The translations under genes were made by a program, and so were the position numbers. Positions 8,561 through 20,585 of a stretch of 64,000 bases of DNA are shown here, piece after piece (position 1 is the stretch's first letter; every line of letters begins with the position of its first letter). The notes beneath the pieces were generated by a model. That model searched no databases. It worked only from the letters and a program-made list of their open reading frames with translations, and was not told the DNA's origin. This DNA is from Vanessa cardui (Eukaryota; Arthropoda; Insecta; Lepidoptera; Nymphalidae), in contig NC_061135.1 in the NCBI RefSeq assembly GCF_905220365.1, positions 5,361,501 to 5,425,500 of the forward strand, written 5' to 3'.

Positions 8561-11194
8561 ATCAGTTTGAAATTTTGAAACGGATATGTTGGAAATAAAT
8601 TTTGATTTTTGAAGTCTTAAATCTAAGTGTAATTGAACTTAAGTTTATAAATAGTTTACAAAGATAAATACTATGTAGGAGGAAAGAGTTCAATCCATAA
8701 ACGTAAAGTAAAATTATAATAGTAGACTTCAAATGTTCCACCTTTCCTTTTCCTGAGAAGAATGTTTCGAGAGTTATCCACCATGCTGCACGAATGTGAT
8801 TCAGCGGATAAAATTACGGCAAATTTATTAAATGTGTCAAACTACTGAGCAATCTCAGCTCTTAAAGCGTATAATTATTAACACAAAATTTAAATATCAT
8901 TCATGTCATTAGATTTAAGGATGATATAACCTTGATACATAAAATTCTCACAACATAACCACATAATTATACGATATGACCAAAAATGTACAACTACTTC
9001 AAGTACCTCTTGGATACATTACAACGAGGAAAAACCCTTGTGACCTCTTTTGAAGAGATGGCTTTATTGTGAGGTTGTTGTACAAAGTATACGGTTTTAA
9101 CTTCGACCTAAAATAATAAATTCCTTGAACACAAAGCATAGTTGTTCCATAGTATTATTTATAAATACAAACAAGAATTTAATATTATTGAATAAAGAGA
9201 TTTTTCATTTAAGTTTAAAAAAATACATATGTTCGATATTTAAAATTATTAGAATTGAGTTATTTGTGACAATATAATATGTCTAGTGTTCATAGTCTGT
9301 TCTCGAAAGCATAAAGTTTGTAAAATATTATATATCATTAAATTATTATCTACATACCTAATGAACTCAAGTGTACAAACTGTATTTCTCAATAAGAGGA
9401 TTATGTAACGCAAAAAAGTATCATATCGGACTGGTAATAAACAAGTCAATACAAATTCTTAATCTATACGCTGTATTAGCAAGAATAGAAAGCACCACTA
9501 CGACAATTTATGTAAAGAGATTGATTGGATATAACAATTAAAAGTCGCAATGACTTTATCAGTCAATTGCCCCTGTGTGGTGCACAGAGTTGACTGATAA
9601 TTAATGGAACTATTCAAGTATAACACGTAGCCTCAGTAGTTACATAATACAAAAGAATATCCAACGCAGATCGAAGAGTGGAACAATGGAAAAAAAGCAA
9701 AGTCAGAGCTCTAAAAACGCTCAATAGCGAGCACAATCGTTAATTAACTGGGGCTCAGTTGCAGGCAGACAAATTGCTGAGTCTAAGTACGTACAGTCGG
9801 AACAAAATGGAGTTATTCGTTAAAATTGACTTGTCAAAACACACGCCGGTTTGTCATGTGTCCGTGGTTTGATACAGTTCTAAGTTTAATGTTTGTGAAA
9901 AGCGAGTTACGCCCTGTACTCACTCAGAGCGGTTGAAAACGCTTACGATTGCGGTGACCGAATAATTCACACCGTTCTATGTGTCCATACTAACATAGCA
10001 CTTTCCGCTCGGGTTCCGCACATCTACAGTCAATATCCGGCTGTGTATTGCGGTTACCTCATTGTCTCTATTATACTCGACTTTTCAAAAGGTTAAGTTT
10101 TTCCTGAAGAAATGCAGTCCAAGTTTTGCTAATTAATTCATTTCAAGTTAATTTTTTACGAATATTGCGTATTTCAAGTTGCAAAATTGTATAAAGTTTT
10201 TAACTATGTGAGCCTGTATAAATATTATAAAACGTTCCATAGTTTAAAAATACCGTTGAATTAATGCCTCTTAAACTCATACAATTACGTTAGTTTTAGT
10301 AACGTTTAAATAAACTACAAAACAAATTATTGTTTTTTTCGATAACAATAATGATTATCTTAAATTGACGGTTTACTTTAAAAAATAATATTCTAAGTAT
10401 TTCAGAGACAACTAATATCTAAATAAACAATACTTTATATTTTAAATAAAGTAAACGATTTTAATATATAAAGTTAAAACGTATTATTTTCAATTACAAA
10501 ACTTTGTATCCGTTTAAAAATTTAATCTCAATTTTGAAGTCAAAGTAATCATATGCAAAACTTCGCGAAAGTTTATCAAAGCAGTTACGTCTTATTTGCT
10601 GAATATATTTAAGTAGTTTTACAGTATAATCATTTTAAAGTTAAGTAGAATATCTCCATTAAACATTTTGAGATGACGTCATGATTATCGTCTCATAAGA
10701 GTACACATTATTTTGAATGTGACTGTACTCGGTCAACTCGATCGAAAGTTAAGCGATCTCTAATGATCACAAACTCACTACCAAAAATATTTATAAATAC
10801 ATATTAAACATTTGCTTAAACTTTATTAAGTAACATAATAAATTCAGTGCGTTTAATGTAGGACAAAGAAGTCTCATAACACTTCCCTAGTTACAACTTC
10901 ACTTCATAAACACAGTTCTTTATTTCGAACTAACCACAGACAACATTTTTTTTGTTTTCTAAAATGCAGACTTACGTAGAAGAGTTATTGGAAAACTAAT
11001 TTTAGTATCGAGTTAAACGAATAACACGTTATTTACCTTTCAATTTATTTAATAGTAAATATAAATTTATTTTTTTTATTATTGATTTATTGCTTACTTG
11101 TCATTACCGTGACTTTGCTCACATTTTAGGGATTTGTCATCCGCTGTTAGAGGTAAAAGTGGTCTATTTTAATTAATTAACTAAGTAATTTTAT
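8561..11194. other. Long repeat-poor AT-rich stretch
   Basis: No gene recognised. Two points stand out: a stem-loop at 9556-9600 (TTATCAGTCAA and its exact complement, with an inner CTGTG/CACAG stem), and a CpG-richer patch at 9880-10090 with AGCGGTTGAAAACGCTTACG and CTTTCCGCTCGGGTTCCGC that could be regulatory. The 10300-11100 part is very AT-rich. Confidence 0.4.
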
Positions 11195-11356
11195 TATAGC
11201 GGCTTGGCCGTGAACGAGCAACAGGCAGAGGGACAGGCAGGCTATGTTCTTCTAAGTCCTTTCTTGAGACTCAAACTATCTCCATACCAAATTTAATCAA
11301 CACGATTTAAGCGTCAAGTATCAGAAAGTTACTTTCGCATTTATAATATTAGGATA
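11195..11356 (-). mobile_element. HEL-B copy
   Basis: Read on the minus strand: ATATTATAAATGCGAAAGTAAC, the CTGCCTGTCCCTCTGCCTG tract, and a degenerate GC-rich 3' end near 11200. On the plus strand GAGACTCAAACTATCTCC and CATACCAAATTTAATCAA are the usual middle. Non-coding. Confidence 0.55.
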
Positions 11357-12084
11357 TACAGTATAATAATATTAATTCGTGAAAATACGTCTTCTTTCCA
11401 TTTCTCTTGCTAGTATCTATAATCCGATCAAAAGACACAGACACGAATGTCAAGACGATTCCGAAGGGTTTCTTATAGCTTAATTTCCAATTTAAATAAT
11501 TTAATATTATTATTTTTATCTTACAAATGTACCCAATATACTCAACATACCACGTTTAATAAATGTCTGAAAAAATATTTTTTTTCTTTTAAAACTCTCT
11601 GTAATCCCTTAGTAAATATTTTTTGTAGTAGTTTGACATGAGTTTATGTTTTTATATACCGACAGCACCACCATTAATTTTAAACTTAATTACTTTCTGT
11701 ATTTTTGTGAGTAGAAATACCAATTTCGTTATTAGACATTTCGTAAACAAACGTTTCCCGTAATTCGTGCCCGATAACAGATCTTGTCTCTATAATTTGT
11801 CAGACGATATAATACATTCATCTAAGGCGTGTTCTGCGAGCTGTCTCGTTTTATGCTACATAGCGTTATCTTGCTTTACAATGAGAACATATAGCGCTGT
11901 GACGTCACGTCAGCGACCATCTCCTGATTCATATTGATGATAGTAAATATATCTTGTGTTATATGAGCAAGCGTATATCCTCTTAATGATATGGTTGTCC
12001 CATATCTCACGGCTTTGTGGCTCATCTGTCTTATTATGCATTGAATATATGTATATCCAAATATAGTAGTAATATTCACTCGCT
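11357..12084. other. Unassigned AT-rich DNA
   Basis: Contains CTGTGACGTCACGTCAGCG at 11898-11916 with a CRE-like TGACGTCA. No gene or repeat identified. Confidence 0.4.
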
Positions 12085-12375
12085 TTGTGGGAGGGCTTTG
12101 TGCAAGCCCATCTGGGTAGATACCACCCACTCATCAGATATTCTACCGCTAAACAAAAGTACGCGAATTGTTGTATTCCGGTTTGAAGGGTAAGTGAGCC
12201 AGTGTAACTACAGGCACAAGGGACATAGCATCTTAGTTCCCATGGTTGGTAGCGCATTGACGATGTAAGGAATAGTTAATATCTCTTACAGCGTCATTGT
12301 CTATGGGTGATGGTGACCACTTACCATCAGGTGGCCCATATGCTTGTCCGCCAAACTATACCGTAAAAAAAAGTA
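12085..12375 (+). mobile_element. RET-C copy, nearly full
   Basis: This is the best copy of the family: GAGGGCTTTGTGCAAGCCC, CTGGGTAGATACCACCCACTC, ATATTCTACCGC, TGTTGTATTCCGGTTTGAAG, GAGCCAGTGTAACTACAGGC, TCTTAGTTCCCATGGTTGG, TGTCTATGGGTGATGGTG, CATCAGGTGGCCCATATGC and an A-rich end after TATACCGT. The A-rich end and truncated sisters fit target-primed retrotransposition. Long minus-strand frames here (84 and 115 codons) are antisense shadows. Confidence 0.7.
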
Positions 12376-13010
12376 TTTAAACATTTTAAATTATTTTAAT
12401 TTGTGCACCTCAAAGTTAAATTAATTTATTATAATAACAATTGGACGAGGCCTCTTAGATAAGTTTAGGCATGTCTTTTAAAAACTAATCGGCATCAACG
12501 ACTCGCGCTTACATTTTTAAAAATATTGTAAGGACTAGTCCAAATGTAAAATGTAAATCAGATTGCCCCAAACCCTTCAAATAGGCCAATTTGAATAACA
12601 TCGTTTTTCCCGATATTCCAAAATTATGCTACCAAAAATTATTTAAAGTTACCTCCTTTTAAGAAGTCGGCTAAAAATACCGATATCCATTAATTTGAAA
12701 TTTCCACATAAAATATTAAATTTTTATAGCCTTACAATACAAAATATTGTTAACAGACTCCTGCTGCTAGCAGTATTAATATTGTTCATTCTTTGGGGTG
12801 AAAATTTTATTAACTTTGCGTGTAATTGAGTGGTAAACAGTCTAAAACGATTTCTGTACACGACAGAGTAGTAAAAGTAGTTTATTTATGAAGCCGACTA
12901 ATTTATAGTTCAACGTCTATTACACTGTGGTGCATTTTGAGAACCAGAAATTATTATGAAGTACTTTACTATTACGATCTGGATTAAATATTTAAGATAT
13001 CAATACACAT
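12376..13010. other. Unassigned DNA with a foldback-family end fragment
   Basis: At 12645-12680, ACCTCCTTTTAAGAAGTCGG followed by CTAAAAA is a solitary end of the GAAGTCGGTT family. The rest is AT-rich and unassigned. Confidence 0.45.
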
Positions 13011-13247
13011 TGTATAAAACAAGGTCGATTACCGATCTTTGTCCCTATGTATGCACAGATCTTTAAAATTACACTATGGATTTTGATGCGGTTTTCTTTA
13101 ATAAATACATTGATTCAAGAGCATGGTTTATATGTATAAAAAATGCAAATAGTAGAGAATGACCGAAAAACTGTGAACATTGTAAAACATTATGCTTTAT
13201 ATTTAGTATCAGCATTGTAACCGTGCAAAGCTGGGCAGGTCGCTAGT
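13011..13247 (+). mobile_element. HEL-A copy ending CTAGT
   Basis: TGTATAAAACAAGGTCG, CTTTGTCCCTATGTATG, TTTTGATGCGGTTTTCTTTA and the end GGGCAGGTCGCTAGT. The interior carries the usual TTTAGTATCAGCATTG. Non-coding. Confidence 0.7.
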
Positions 13248-13750
13248 ATATAAAAAATACAAACCTGCTTGCTATAAAGATGAAATAAAAAATAGTAGGT
13301 ATATAAATAGAGTAAGGAAATATGACACCAAACGTAGCATTGATATTCATTTAACCTATGATTCGGGTCACGGTTACCGAATACGAGATATTATATGATA
13401 TATGCTGACACGACTCGGCTACCCAAAAATATGGAACAAATGTCATTGTATGTGTTTTTATGTTACGTGCCAAAAGCAAAGAAGAATATAATGAGAGTTC
13501 ACGAAAGTATGACAATTATTATGACGTTGATACAAATGTATAATAAAAAACGGCTCTCACATCGTTATATGAGACGTGTATGAAAGATAAACTGCATACA
13601 TTGAACGCGGAATATTATATTTGTTGTAAAAGATGATAATTATAAATTTAAATAGTTCGCGTGTTTGCCTTTTGTGTTTGCGTTTCAACTAAGCTTTGGA
13701 TGTTATAGTAATTTTATAAAAATACGATAGAGAGCCCACTTATTGAGAGC
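13248..13750. other. Unassigned AT-rich DNA
   Basis: A 62-codon frame (13395-13583) has no recognisable motif. No repeat identified. Confidence 0.4.
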
Positions 13751-13793
13751 AACAACAACAGACTCTCAATTTCCCACTGCTAGGCTAAGGCCT
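13751..13793 (-). mobile_element. SINE-A tail fragment
   Basis: AACAACAACAGACTCTCAA, TTTCCCACTGC and TAGGCTAAGGCC are the reverse of the SINE-A 3' end. Only the tail survives. Confidence 0.55.
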
Positions 13794-14469
13794 ACTATAA
13801 GAATACGTGAAGACGTATGATTATGAAAAAAAAGTTTAACGAGTATGAAACCATACAAATATAGTGTTACCTTTCTGGAGGTGTGGGTATAAAGAAACAA
13901 TATTAGGTTATAAAATTTTTAATGCACAGTAACATAGTATTATAAACAACCAATTACTTAATTTACTAGTTACTTATGTTACTTCTTATAATGACTATTA
14001 TAAAAAAATTATGCCAGCTAGACTCAGCGTGGGTCACTTGGGATAAAAGGCAAGCTTGAAAATTCAATATTAACTAATCCAAAATTTAAGGTTGAAAATT
14101 AGGCGCCACTGACGATTAAATTAGTTGATGTGGTTTGAAAGAATACACCGTTCGCCAGACCGGTGTAAACGAAATTTATAATATAATTAAAAGGGGGTAC
14201 ATCACCAAAGTTTCCAGCTACACGTGGATACCGACAACGGATTAGGGAACAGGCCTGCCGTCCTTGGAGTTGCACCAGCCGCTATCTGGGCACACTCAAC
14301 CAGGAACCTGGAGCCGTTCACTCTTAATATTTCCATTCAAGAAGTCCACGTGGTGGGTAAATCCGATTAAAAAAAAAACCTCCTGTAATACGAAATATAC
14401 AGGTTCAATAAGTTAAGCAAATAAGCAAATGATAAATACCTTTAACGAGAGATGTAAGCACGAATTTAC
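13794..14469. other. Unassigned stretch with a GC-rich island
   Basis: At 14200-14375 there is a conspicuously GC-rich block (GGAACAGGCCTGCCGTCCTT, AACCAGGAACCTGGAGCCG). It has no long open frame on either strand and may be an unrecognised repeat. At 13870-13885 the minus strand reads ACCTCCAGAAAGGTAAC, very like the 3' border of the exon candidate at 14470. Confidence 0.35.
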
Positions 14470-14540
14470 CTTCTGGAGGTTCAAAGTCCTGCTTACACAA
14501 ATTGACGATCTCAACTCCGGAGAACCATTTCAAAGGGTCA
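14470..14540 (-). other. Candidate exon 3 of a minus-strand transcript
   Basis: On the minus strand TTTCCAG precedes and GTAAATTC follows a 71-base block. One frame is open through it, encoding DPLKWFSGVEIVNLC then KQDFEPPE; the other two hit stops. That frame is also open in the last twelve codons of the preceding candidate exon (FISCLPALKKF). No ATG precedes it in frame, so the exons may be untranslated or part of a non-coding RNA. I do not recognise the peptide. Confidence 0.4.
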
Positions 14541-14624
14541 CTGGAAACCACAATTTACACATGACTACGACTTTTCGAATTGTAAACCAATGCATTTAAT
14601 CAAAAACAAGAATTAAAGACTTAC

Positions 14625-14695
14625 AATTTCTTAAGAGCCGGTAAACATGATATAAAGTTCTGTCAAACTTCAAAACTTCATTGTTAATATAAATT
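14625..14695 (-). other. Candidate exon 2 of a minus-strand transcript
   Basis: It is bounded by a strong acceptor (ATCTTTTCAG) and a consensus donor (GTAAGT) on the minus strand, 71 bases. It holds two short upstream-type ATG frames that end quickly. Intron to exon 3 is 84 bases (14541-14624), a normal insect small intron. Confidence 0.4.
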
Positions 14696-14773
14696 CTGAA
14701 AAGATAACTGCTATTAAAGCACTGAATACTAAACAACCACAAATTAAGAAACTCAATTATTAAGAAAACTCAC

Positions 14774-14882
14774 CGATATATTCAGTATATCGAATTAGAA
14801 TTTGGATTCGGTGTGAAGCCGATAGTTATAAAATTCAAAAAGAACGAAATCGAAAGTTCACGAACCTTTGAAAGGTTAGCGA
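14774..14882 (-). other. Candidate exon 1 (5' untranslated) of a minus-strand transcript
   Basis: It ends in a consensus donor ATATCG/GTGAGT (donor on the plus strand at 14768-14773). It lies directly downstream of the Motif 1-like element. No long frame. The intron to exon 2 is 78 bases (14696-14773). The transcription start is placed only approximately. Confidence 0.4.
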
Positions 14883-14892
14883 GTGTGACCAG
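14881..14892 (-). promoter_or_regulatory. Motif 1-like core promoter element
   Basis: The minus strand reads CTGGTCACACTC. Ohler Motif 1 of insect core promoters (bound by M1BP in Drosophila) is YGGTCACACTR; ten of eleven positions fit, the last being C. It sits just upstream of the first of three candidate exons in the correct orientation. Confidence 0.45.
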
Positions 14893-15844
14893 TATCACTA
14901 CCAAAATACCCTTAATGAAAAAGGAATTATATCCATAATTAAATCAGGGAAATAATTTTAAAATAATTGTTAAAATTAAGAAAAGCCAAATATGAGGCAA
15001 AGTAAATTTATCATAACTAGACTCCGATTCCTACATCAAAGAACTAACCTTTAAACTGGAAGACAGCTATTAAATTAATCTGAAACGATGTGAAATGACC
15101 TCTAATCAAATTCAACAAACAAATTGGATGATTAAAATCTTATTTTAATAATTGTTTTAATGCACCTTTAAAATAAATGTAATTTATTTTATTAATTAAA
15201 ATTTTAGAAAATGCCAAGTTGAAGCGTTATACTAGCAACACCAATATTAATTAAGTGGGAAATGGGTCAATGGCACGGAATTTAGCGAATTGACACTTTT
15301 TTGACGTTTTATATAATTATAAAAAAAAGTTAGAATTATGAAAATAATTTTTAATGTAACAATAGTAATTTATAAAACGTTGGTTAACATTTTTATTTGC
15401 AACTTTTATACAGTGTTGATTTCAGAAGCAAACGATAAAACAAGAATAACTCCTCTTACGTTAGAACGTATTTTTAGTGTGAACACTAAGCTAGATGACT
15501 TGTGGTAGGTATTATATTTTATATTAGAAGCTGAACAGCACCTTACTTCAAACGGCAACTAATCTAGCCTTATAGTATCAAACAAGCACATATAAACCAA
15601 AGCTAGTATATATGCCTATATATAAGTTTCATGTGATTCAATACTAATTAAGTATTTGTTCAATTGGACTAAAATGTTAATACACTGTATTCCTATACTT
15701 TCCTTGTTAGTTATGATATTATTCCACTGTTCAAACAATAGTTGTTGGTAAGCAACAAATACTAGGCCTACCATGGACTGATTGAATTATTGCTATTCGT
15801 TTCCTTTGTGCTTAAATCAATTTCGATATCGTGATCGAATTTAG
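14893..15844. other. Unassigned AT-rich DNA upstream of the candidate promoter
   Basis: No repeat or gene recognised. No convincing divergent transcript was found on the plus strand. Confidence 0.4.
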
Positions 15845-16070
15845 GTGGTAGGGCTTTGTGCAAGCCTGTCTAGTAAGTACCAATGCCTCATAACACATTC
15901 TACCAGTACACAGCGTTAATTAGCATTGTTGTGATCAAATTTATAGCCAGTGAATAAAGTAACTACAGGCACAAGAGACATTACATCTTAGTTACCAAAT
16001 TTGGTAATTTGTTAATATCTGACGACGTTGACTTATTACAACGTGGTGGATTTGTCAGTCAGCCGACCAA
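15845..16070 (+). mobile_element. RET-C copy
   Basis: GGTGGTAGGGCTTTGTGCAA, GCCTGTCTAGTAAGTACC, ATTCTACCAGTACACAG, AGTAACTACAGGCACAAGAG and CATCTTAGTTACC follow the family order; the 3' end is degraded. Confidence 0.65.
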
Positions 16071-16489
16071 TTTGAAAAAACTTAATTAAAATGAAGATTT
16101 AGAAACATCACTATTTCTATCAAATGTGTATAACCGAGTAACCTTATCTCACGTTGAAATATGTTTTTGTTAATATTTAAATATAAGTAATGTTTTAAGT
16201 TAAGCATAACTTAAAAAACTAACTATTTAACTTCATACCGAGACAATTAGAGAAGACTTGAATAAAAATAGTATAGGTGCGGTCCGCGATACGAGTCATC
16301 AATTAAAACAAGTACTAATACAAAACTATTTCCTCCGAACGTAAAGTAATCCACTTTTTAGATAAGCATTACATAACTTACCTTTAGTGGCCCATACAGT
16401 TGGGCACTACCCACATTATCTATACATATATATAAAATAACATTTCCTTTCTAACTGATTTATCATCGCCAAATCGTAAACTATTAAAA
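16071..16489. other. Unassigned AT-rich DNA
   Basis: Only a fragment like TGGCCCATACAGTTGGGC (16389-16406) hints at a repeat. No gene seen. Confidence 0.35.
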
Positions 16490-16670
16490 TTAAGGCGGTA
16501 TTTGACGAGTTGGATCGTTTTATTGAGAATACACCCACTAAGGAAGTTATTTTGAAAATTCTTCCCCTTAGGGGGTGAAATAGGGGTTGACCGTTTATAT
16601 GGGAGTTCATCATTTTTTAAGTATATAACATGAAATGAAATACACACCAATGTGGTATACAAATAGGTCT
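16490..16670 (+). repeat. Dispersed repeat with CCCCTTAGGGGGTGAAATAGG
   Basis: TTAAGGCGGTATTTGACGAG, then TTCCCCTTAGGGGGTGAAAT, AGGGGTTGACCGTTTATATG and GGAGTTCATCATTTTTTAAG. I recognise this wording as a common insect dispersed repeat, but only one copy is in the window, so the family cannot be confirmed here. Minus-strand frames over it are shadows. Confidence 0.45.
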
Positions 16671-17189
16671 TTAATTAAGGTAATATTTCAATTTAATCAG
16701 TAAACATATTCAACTACGACGCGAGCAAAACCATGAGTAACTGCTGGTAAAATATATAAACAAAACAAGAGAACTTACCTTACGAATAAGTAACGGGCAT
16801 AAATAAATTAAATTACACAATTTTTGCTACCATAATTTACCTATTATTACAATTTACTACCTCATGTGGTGTGTTTCGTGAACTAGTTCCCGCTTTCCAA
16901 GCTCGTGACGTCATTAAGAAACGTGGATAATGTTAGAGGGACGCGACATGCATTGATACTACCGGTATATTACAAACTTTGCTATTAAGCTACGTTTGAA
17001 CATTTAGAAATGAGATCTTACAATATATGTATATAGTATTATTTGTTGTTTTAATTAATTTAAGATTTTAGCTTTAAAAGAACGAGCTGAGCATCTGTAA
17101 TAGAGAGAGTGAATGTAGCAGACAATTAAATATTACTAGACAAAGAAACCACATCATAGTCTAGATGGCGCTAATGGCATTATTATATT
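16671..17189. other. Unassigned DNA with a CpG patch
   Basis: 16885-16975 holds CTCGTGACGTCATTAAG, GAGGGACGCGACATGC and ACTACCGGTATA, a CRE site in a modest CpG patch. No exon or repeat was supported. Confidence 0.35.
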
Positions 17190-17250
17190 ACGTACAAGAA
17201 CCCGCCCGGGTGTACATATGCAATGCTGATATTAAATACATAACTGCTTA
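17190..17250 (-). mobile_element. HEL-A 3' end fragment
   Basis: The plus strand shows GAACCCGCCCGGGTGTACAT then ATGCAATGCTGATATTAAAT, the reversed 3' end of HEL-A. Very short. Confidence 0.5.
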
Positions 17251-19387
17251 GTCACTGCATTTTGATCCTGTAATATGTAGTTTTGATTTCTATTAATTGC
17301 ACGATGTGCTTAAGTTACTTAATTGGATAAGGATTAATATTGGTTTGCTTAAAATATCTTCGAATATAAGCCATTATTTTTGATAAAAAGTAAAAGATGA
17401 GATGGCTATTATTGGATTATCCCTAAGAGATAACTATATACGATCGTGAACTTTTGTGAAGACCTTTTTAAGGTGTATAATACTGTATTACATTATTATT
17501 TTTATCTATATCAATAGCCTTTGCAATGTAAGCGCAAAAAATATGTTTATTTATGACAACACCTTAGAAACCTCTAAAATAATCAGTGTTCCTCGACTAT
17601 ATTGTGTATGTAATATACATACAAACCGTCCTTACTCAATTTATCTATAAAAAATATTTCACGTCAATAATATACTCAAAACAGGACCTAATTGAACAAA
17701 AATTTTATTATTAATCATTTCAAGTAAATAAAATCGCCCATCAATTTCAGAACAATTCAAATAGAAGCAATTTAAAACGAGTTCGCTATCTTATTTGAAA
17801 CTTCCAAGGGAACCTAAACTGTATAAATGTGAACGCATTGTCGGACATGCCTTTTATTTCATGGCATTTTTCTTAGTACCGATTTACGAAGCTGCATTTG
17901 TCTTGCAGTTAAATAACAAATAGTCGCTTTAGACAGGAGGATCTCGACATCAGCTGTTTAAACGATCTCGCCCTGTTAGCTTACTTACATAAATAAAATA
18001 AATTAGTCGACGGAAGTGTTTAAGGAACACGCTGTATTTAAATTTTTAACGACAATATTATTACAAGTTTATGTGTAGATTACAGATCAGACATCTATGT
18101 ATGAATTAGTATATATTATCGTTTCTACATAGTTTTAAAAGCTGGATACGAATTAATGTTACAACAATTAAAATGTTCTTGATTGTATGAATTCATATTA
18201 TACACACAACAATGAAGGGATACGTCGTTAAGAAACCTATATAAATTGGATTAATTTCTAGCACATGTATATAAAAAAGTTCCAGTGTATTTTATAAGAG
18301 GGAAATGATATGATTATACAATTTTTTTATTTTTTCGATAGTGTTTTTATATAATTATATATTGTTTTATATAAAGGGGTGTCACAAGGGGCCTCATACC
18401 GATCCTGGCTGTCGTTATCCATAGTGGGCGTTGTAACGGCAGGAATAAAAAAATAAAAAAGGCACACTCATCGTCAAAATTTTTGCCATTAATAGTTAAC
18501 GTATCAGTAGTTACTTGTATTTGTTTTTATCCCCTGTCAGTTATATTAATATTTTGTTAAAAAAAAACCCTTCCCGCCTTTTAAAGAGGGGTCTTGAATA
18601 CGCGTAGAAAGAATAGTGGCCTACTTCCATTGTATGCATCTATAGCAACTTTCAACTAACTTTATATTTTTATTGAATAAAATTATACATTAATAAGGCT
18701 TTATATAATGGCTCTAACATTTTCATATGTTTCATAATATTGCGCGCTATGAAGCGACATGCCTGCAATGTGCATATTGAGATTTATTATCAGTATAATG
18801 CATTCAATAGCATATAAGCATCGCTCATATGTGATAAGAAAATATGCAGCGTCGTCATACGCCGTATCTAACCAACATTTTATATTAAAGATTATTCTTA
18901 GAAAACCGCAAGTGCTTCATATGATTTATATATAAAAATATTTAAATTAAAACTGGGCTACGAAACATTATTACCGCTAGTAACGGCGATTTCTTCAGCC
19001 AAGATTCAACCTTATCGGGGACCACAAATATGGAAATCAGACATCAGAAAGGGTGGACACCTCGCAGATTCCGAAGTATCTACCTGATGCAGGAAAGTCC
19101 TGTACGGTAGGTATATACCAGTAACGTAACAAGAAATACAAACTTGTGAAGCTTCTTGACAAGATGCATTCGTATTATTTCCATACCTGACTGCTGTCAT
19201 GACTTAAATTCGATACTTTTATTATTATTCTGTACTATAAGTCAGTTCTTGCACAATTTATAAATGACCAGTTAACTCCCACGTCTTAGCTCCTGTTTAA
19301 TTGGTTCTTCTTTTGGATTGGAGTTTAAATCAAACTAAATTTTTAACAAATTATGTTCAGTAAACTGAACGTTTGGCCTTGAAACAG
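17251..19387. other. Long unassigned AT-rich stretch
   Basis: No gene recognised. 18375-18450 is a GC-richer patch (CACAAGGGGCCTCATACCG, GATCCTGGCTGTCG). 19012-19200 has a 62-codon minus-strand frame rich in charged and cysteine residues but without a known motif. Confidence 0.4.
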
Positions 19388-19420
19388 CAACAAAGTAACT
19401 TTCGCATTTATAATATTAAA
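19388..19420 (-). mobile_element. HEL-B 5' end scrap
   Basis: AACAAAGTAACTTTCGCATT followed by TATAATATTA is the reversed start of HEL-B. Confidence 0.4.
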
Positions 19421-20541
19421 TAAAGATTAACTAAAATAATGTGGATATTTTATAATCGATGTATAACAAAATAAATTGATTCAATTAAATAAAATAATAG
19501 AATTTTTAATACCGCTAATAATTGTAATTATGATGACCTACTTTCTACAAAAATTTAATTTACGGTGTTGGGTCCGATAATATTTAGTAATTCTTTAAAT
19601 CATAGATGTATATAATAATTTTCGTTGAATAGTTATAAAATCAAAATATAGTTCTGAAATACTTTTGCAGGCACTCATAGTAACTTTATAAGACTTTCAT
19701 AACAATGAAACGCAAAGGCTTGTGGCAGCGGTTCGAAATTCAGAATCTACGGAAGAAATTCGGGAATTAATTCTTGTACTAGCTATCTCAAAAATTCTGT
19801 ATCAATTTTCTGATTCCATTTTGAAAATGGTGTAATTTTTTCCTTTAAACCAACATAGCTCCAAAGTACCTTAGACAACGTTTTGTTTTAGTTGTATCTC
19901 TTTGTTATTTTAGTAAGTATTTCCAGGAAGTGTTATAATCCAATCAACAACATCAAACAATAAATAAAAAAACCTTCTGGATGTTTTTTTTATATATCAA
20001 TTTTTACGCTAATTTTAAACTAATATGTCCAAACATTTTTCATAGATGAATTCTAGAAGCGAGGAGAACACACCATTTCGTATAATGAGAATATTTTGGA
20101 AATGGACAATTTCAACACAAAGTGTAACTTTGCTTGTAGTATGTAAAACTTTTGCATAAATAACGCCAAATGGTCTAGCACAGTAGACCACGTTGAGATT
20201 TTGGGTGTTTTATGTGTAGCGCGGGAAAACCATTTTACAACTTTATGTAAAGTTTACCATCCACGTAGTTTACAGCTCCACTTAGCTCGATACGGAGCGA
20301 TATATATTACGTCATCTCCCGTTGAACCATGTACAAGTAAACTGCAATGAGAATATCGTCTGAGATATTGTTGTTTCATTTATTATTGAATTGTGAATAT
20401 AATTTTATTCAAAATAGAATATATGGAACATTTTTTTTTGTTTCAATGAAAATATTCAAATGTAAGAATTGGTTATGGAATGTTTTCATTAGTATGTTTA
20501 AAATAAATTTCTATAAAAATACGTACATATATTTTTGAGAG
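19421..20541. other. Unassigned DNA
   Basis: AT-rich except for a mixed patch at 20160-20335 (GTAGCGCGGGAAAACC, CGATACGGAGCGATATATA, TTACGTCATCTCCC) that could be regulatory. No gene seen. Confidence 0.35.
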
Positions 20542-20585
20542 CATTTTATTGTAATGATATTAAAAAATATCATTACAATAAAATG
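20542..20585. repeat. Perfect 20-bp inverted duplication, 4-base loop
   Basis: CATTTTATTGTAATGATATT (20542-20561) and its exact reverse complement (20566-20585) flank AAAA. Confidence 0.95.

Noticed and set aside
11910..12257. 115-codon minus-strand ORF
   Set aside because: Antisense shadow of the RET-C repeat, which is also stop-free by chance in other copies (62336-62632).
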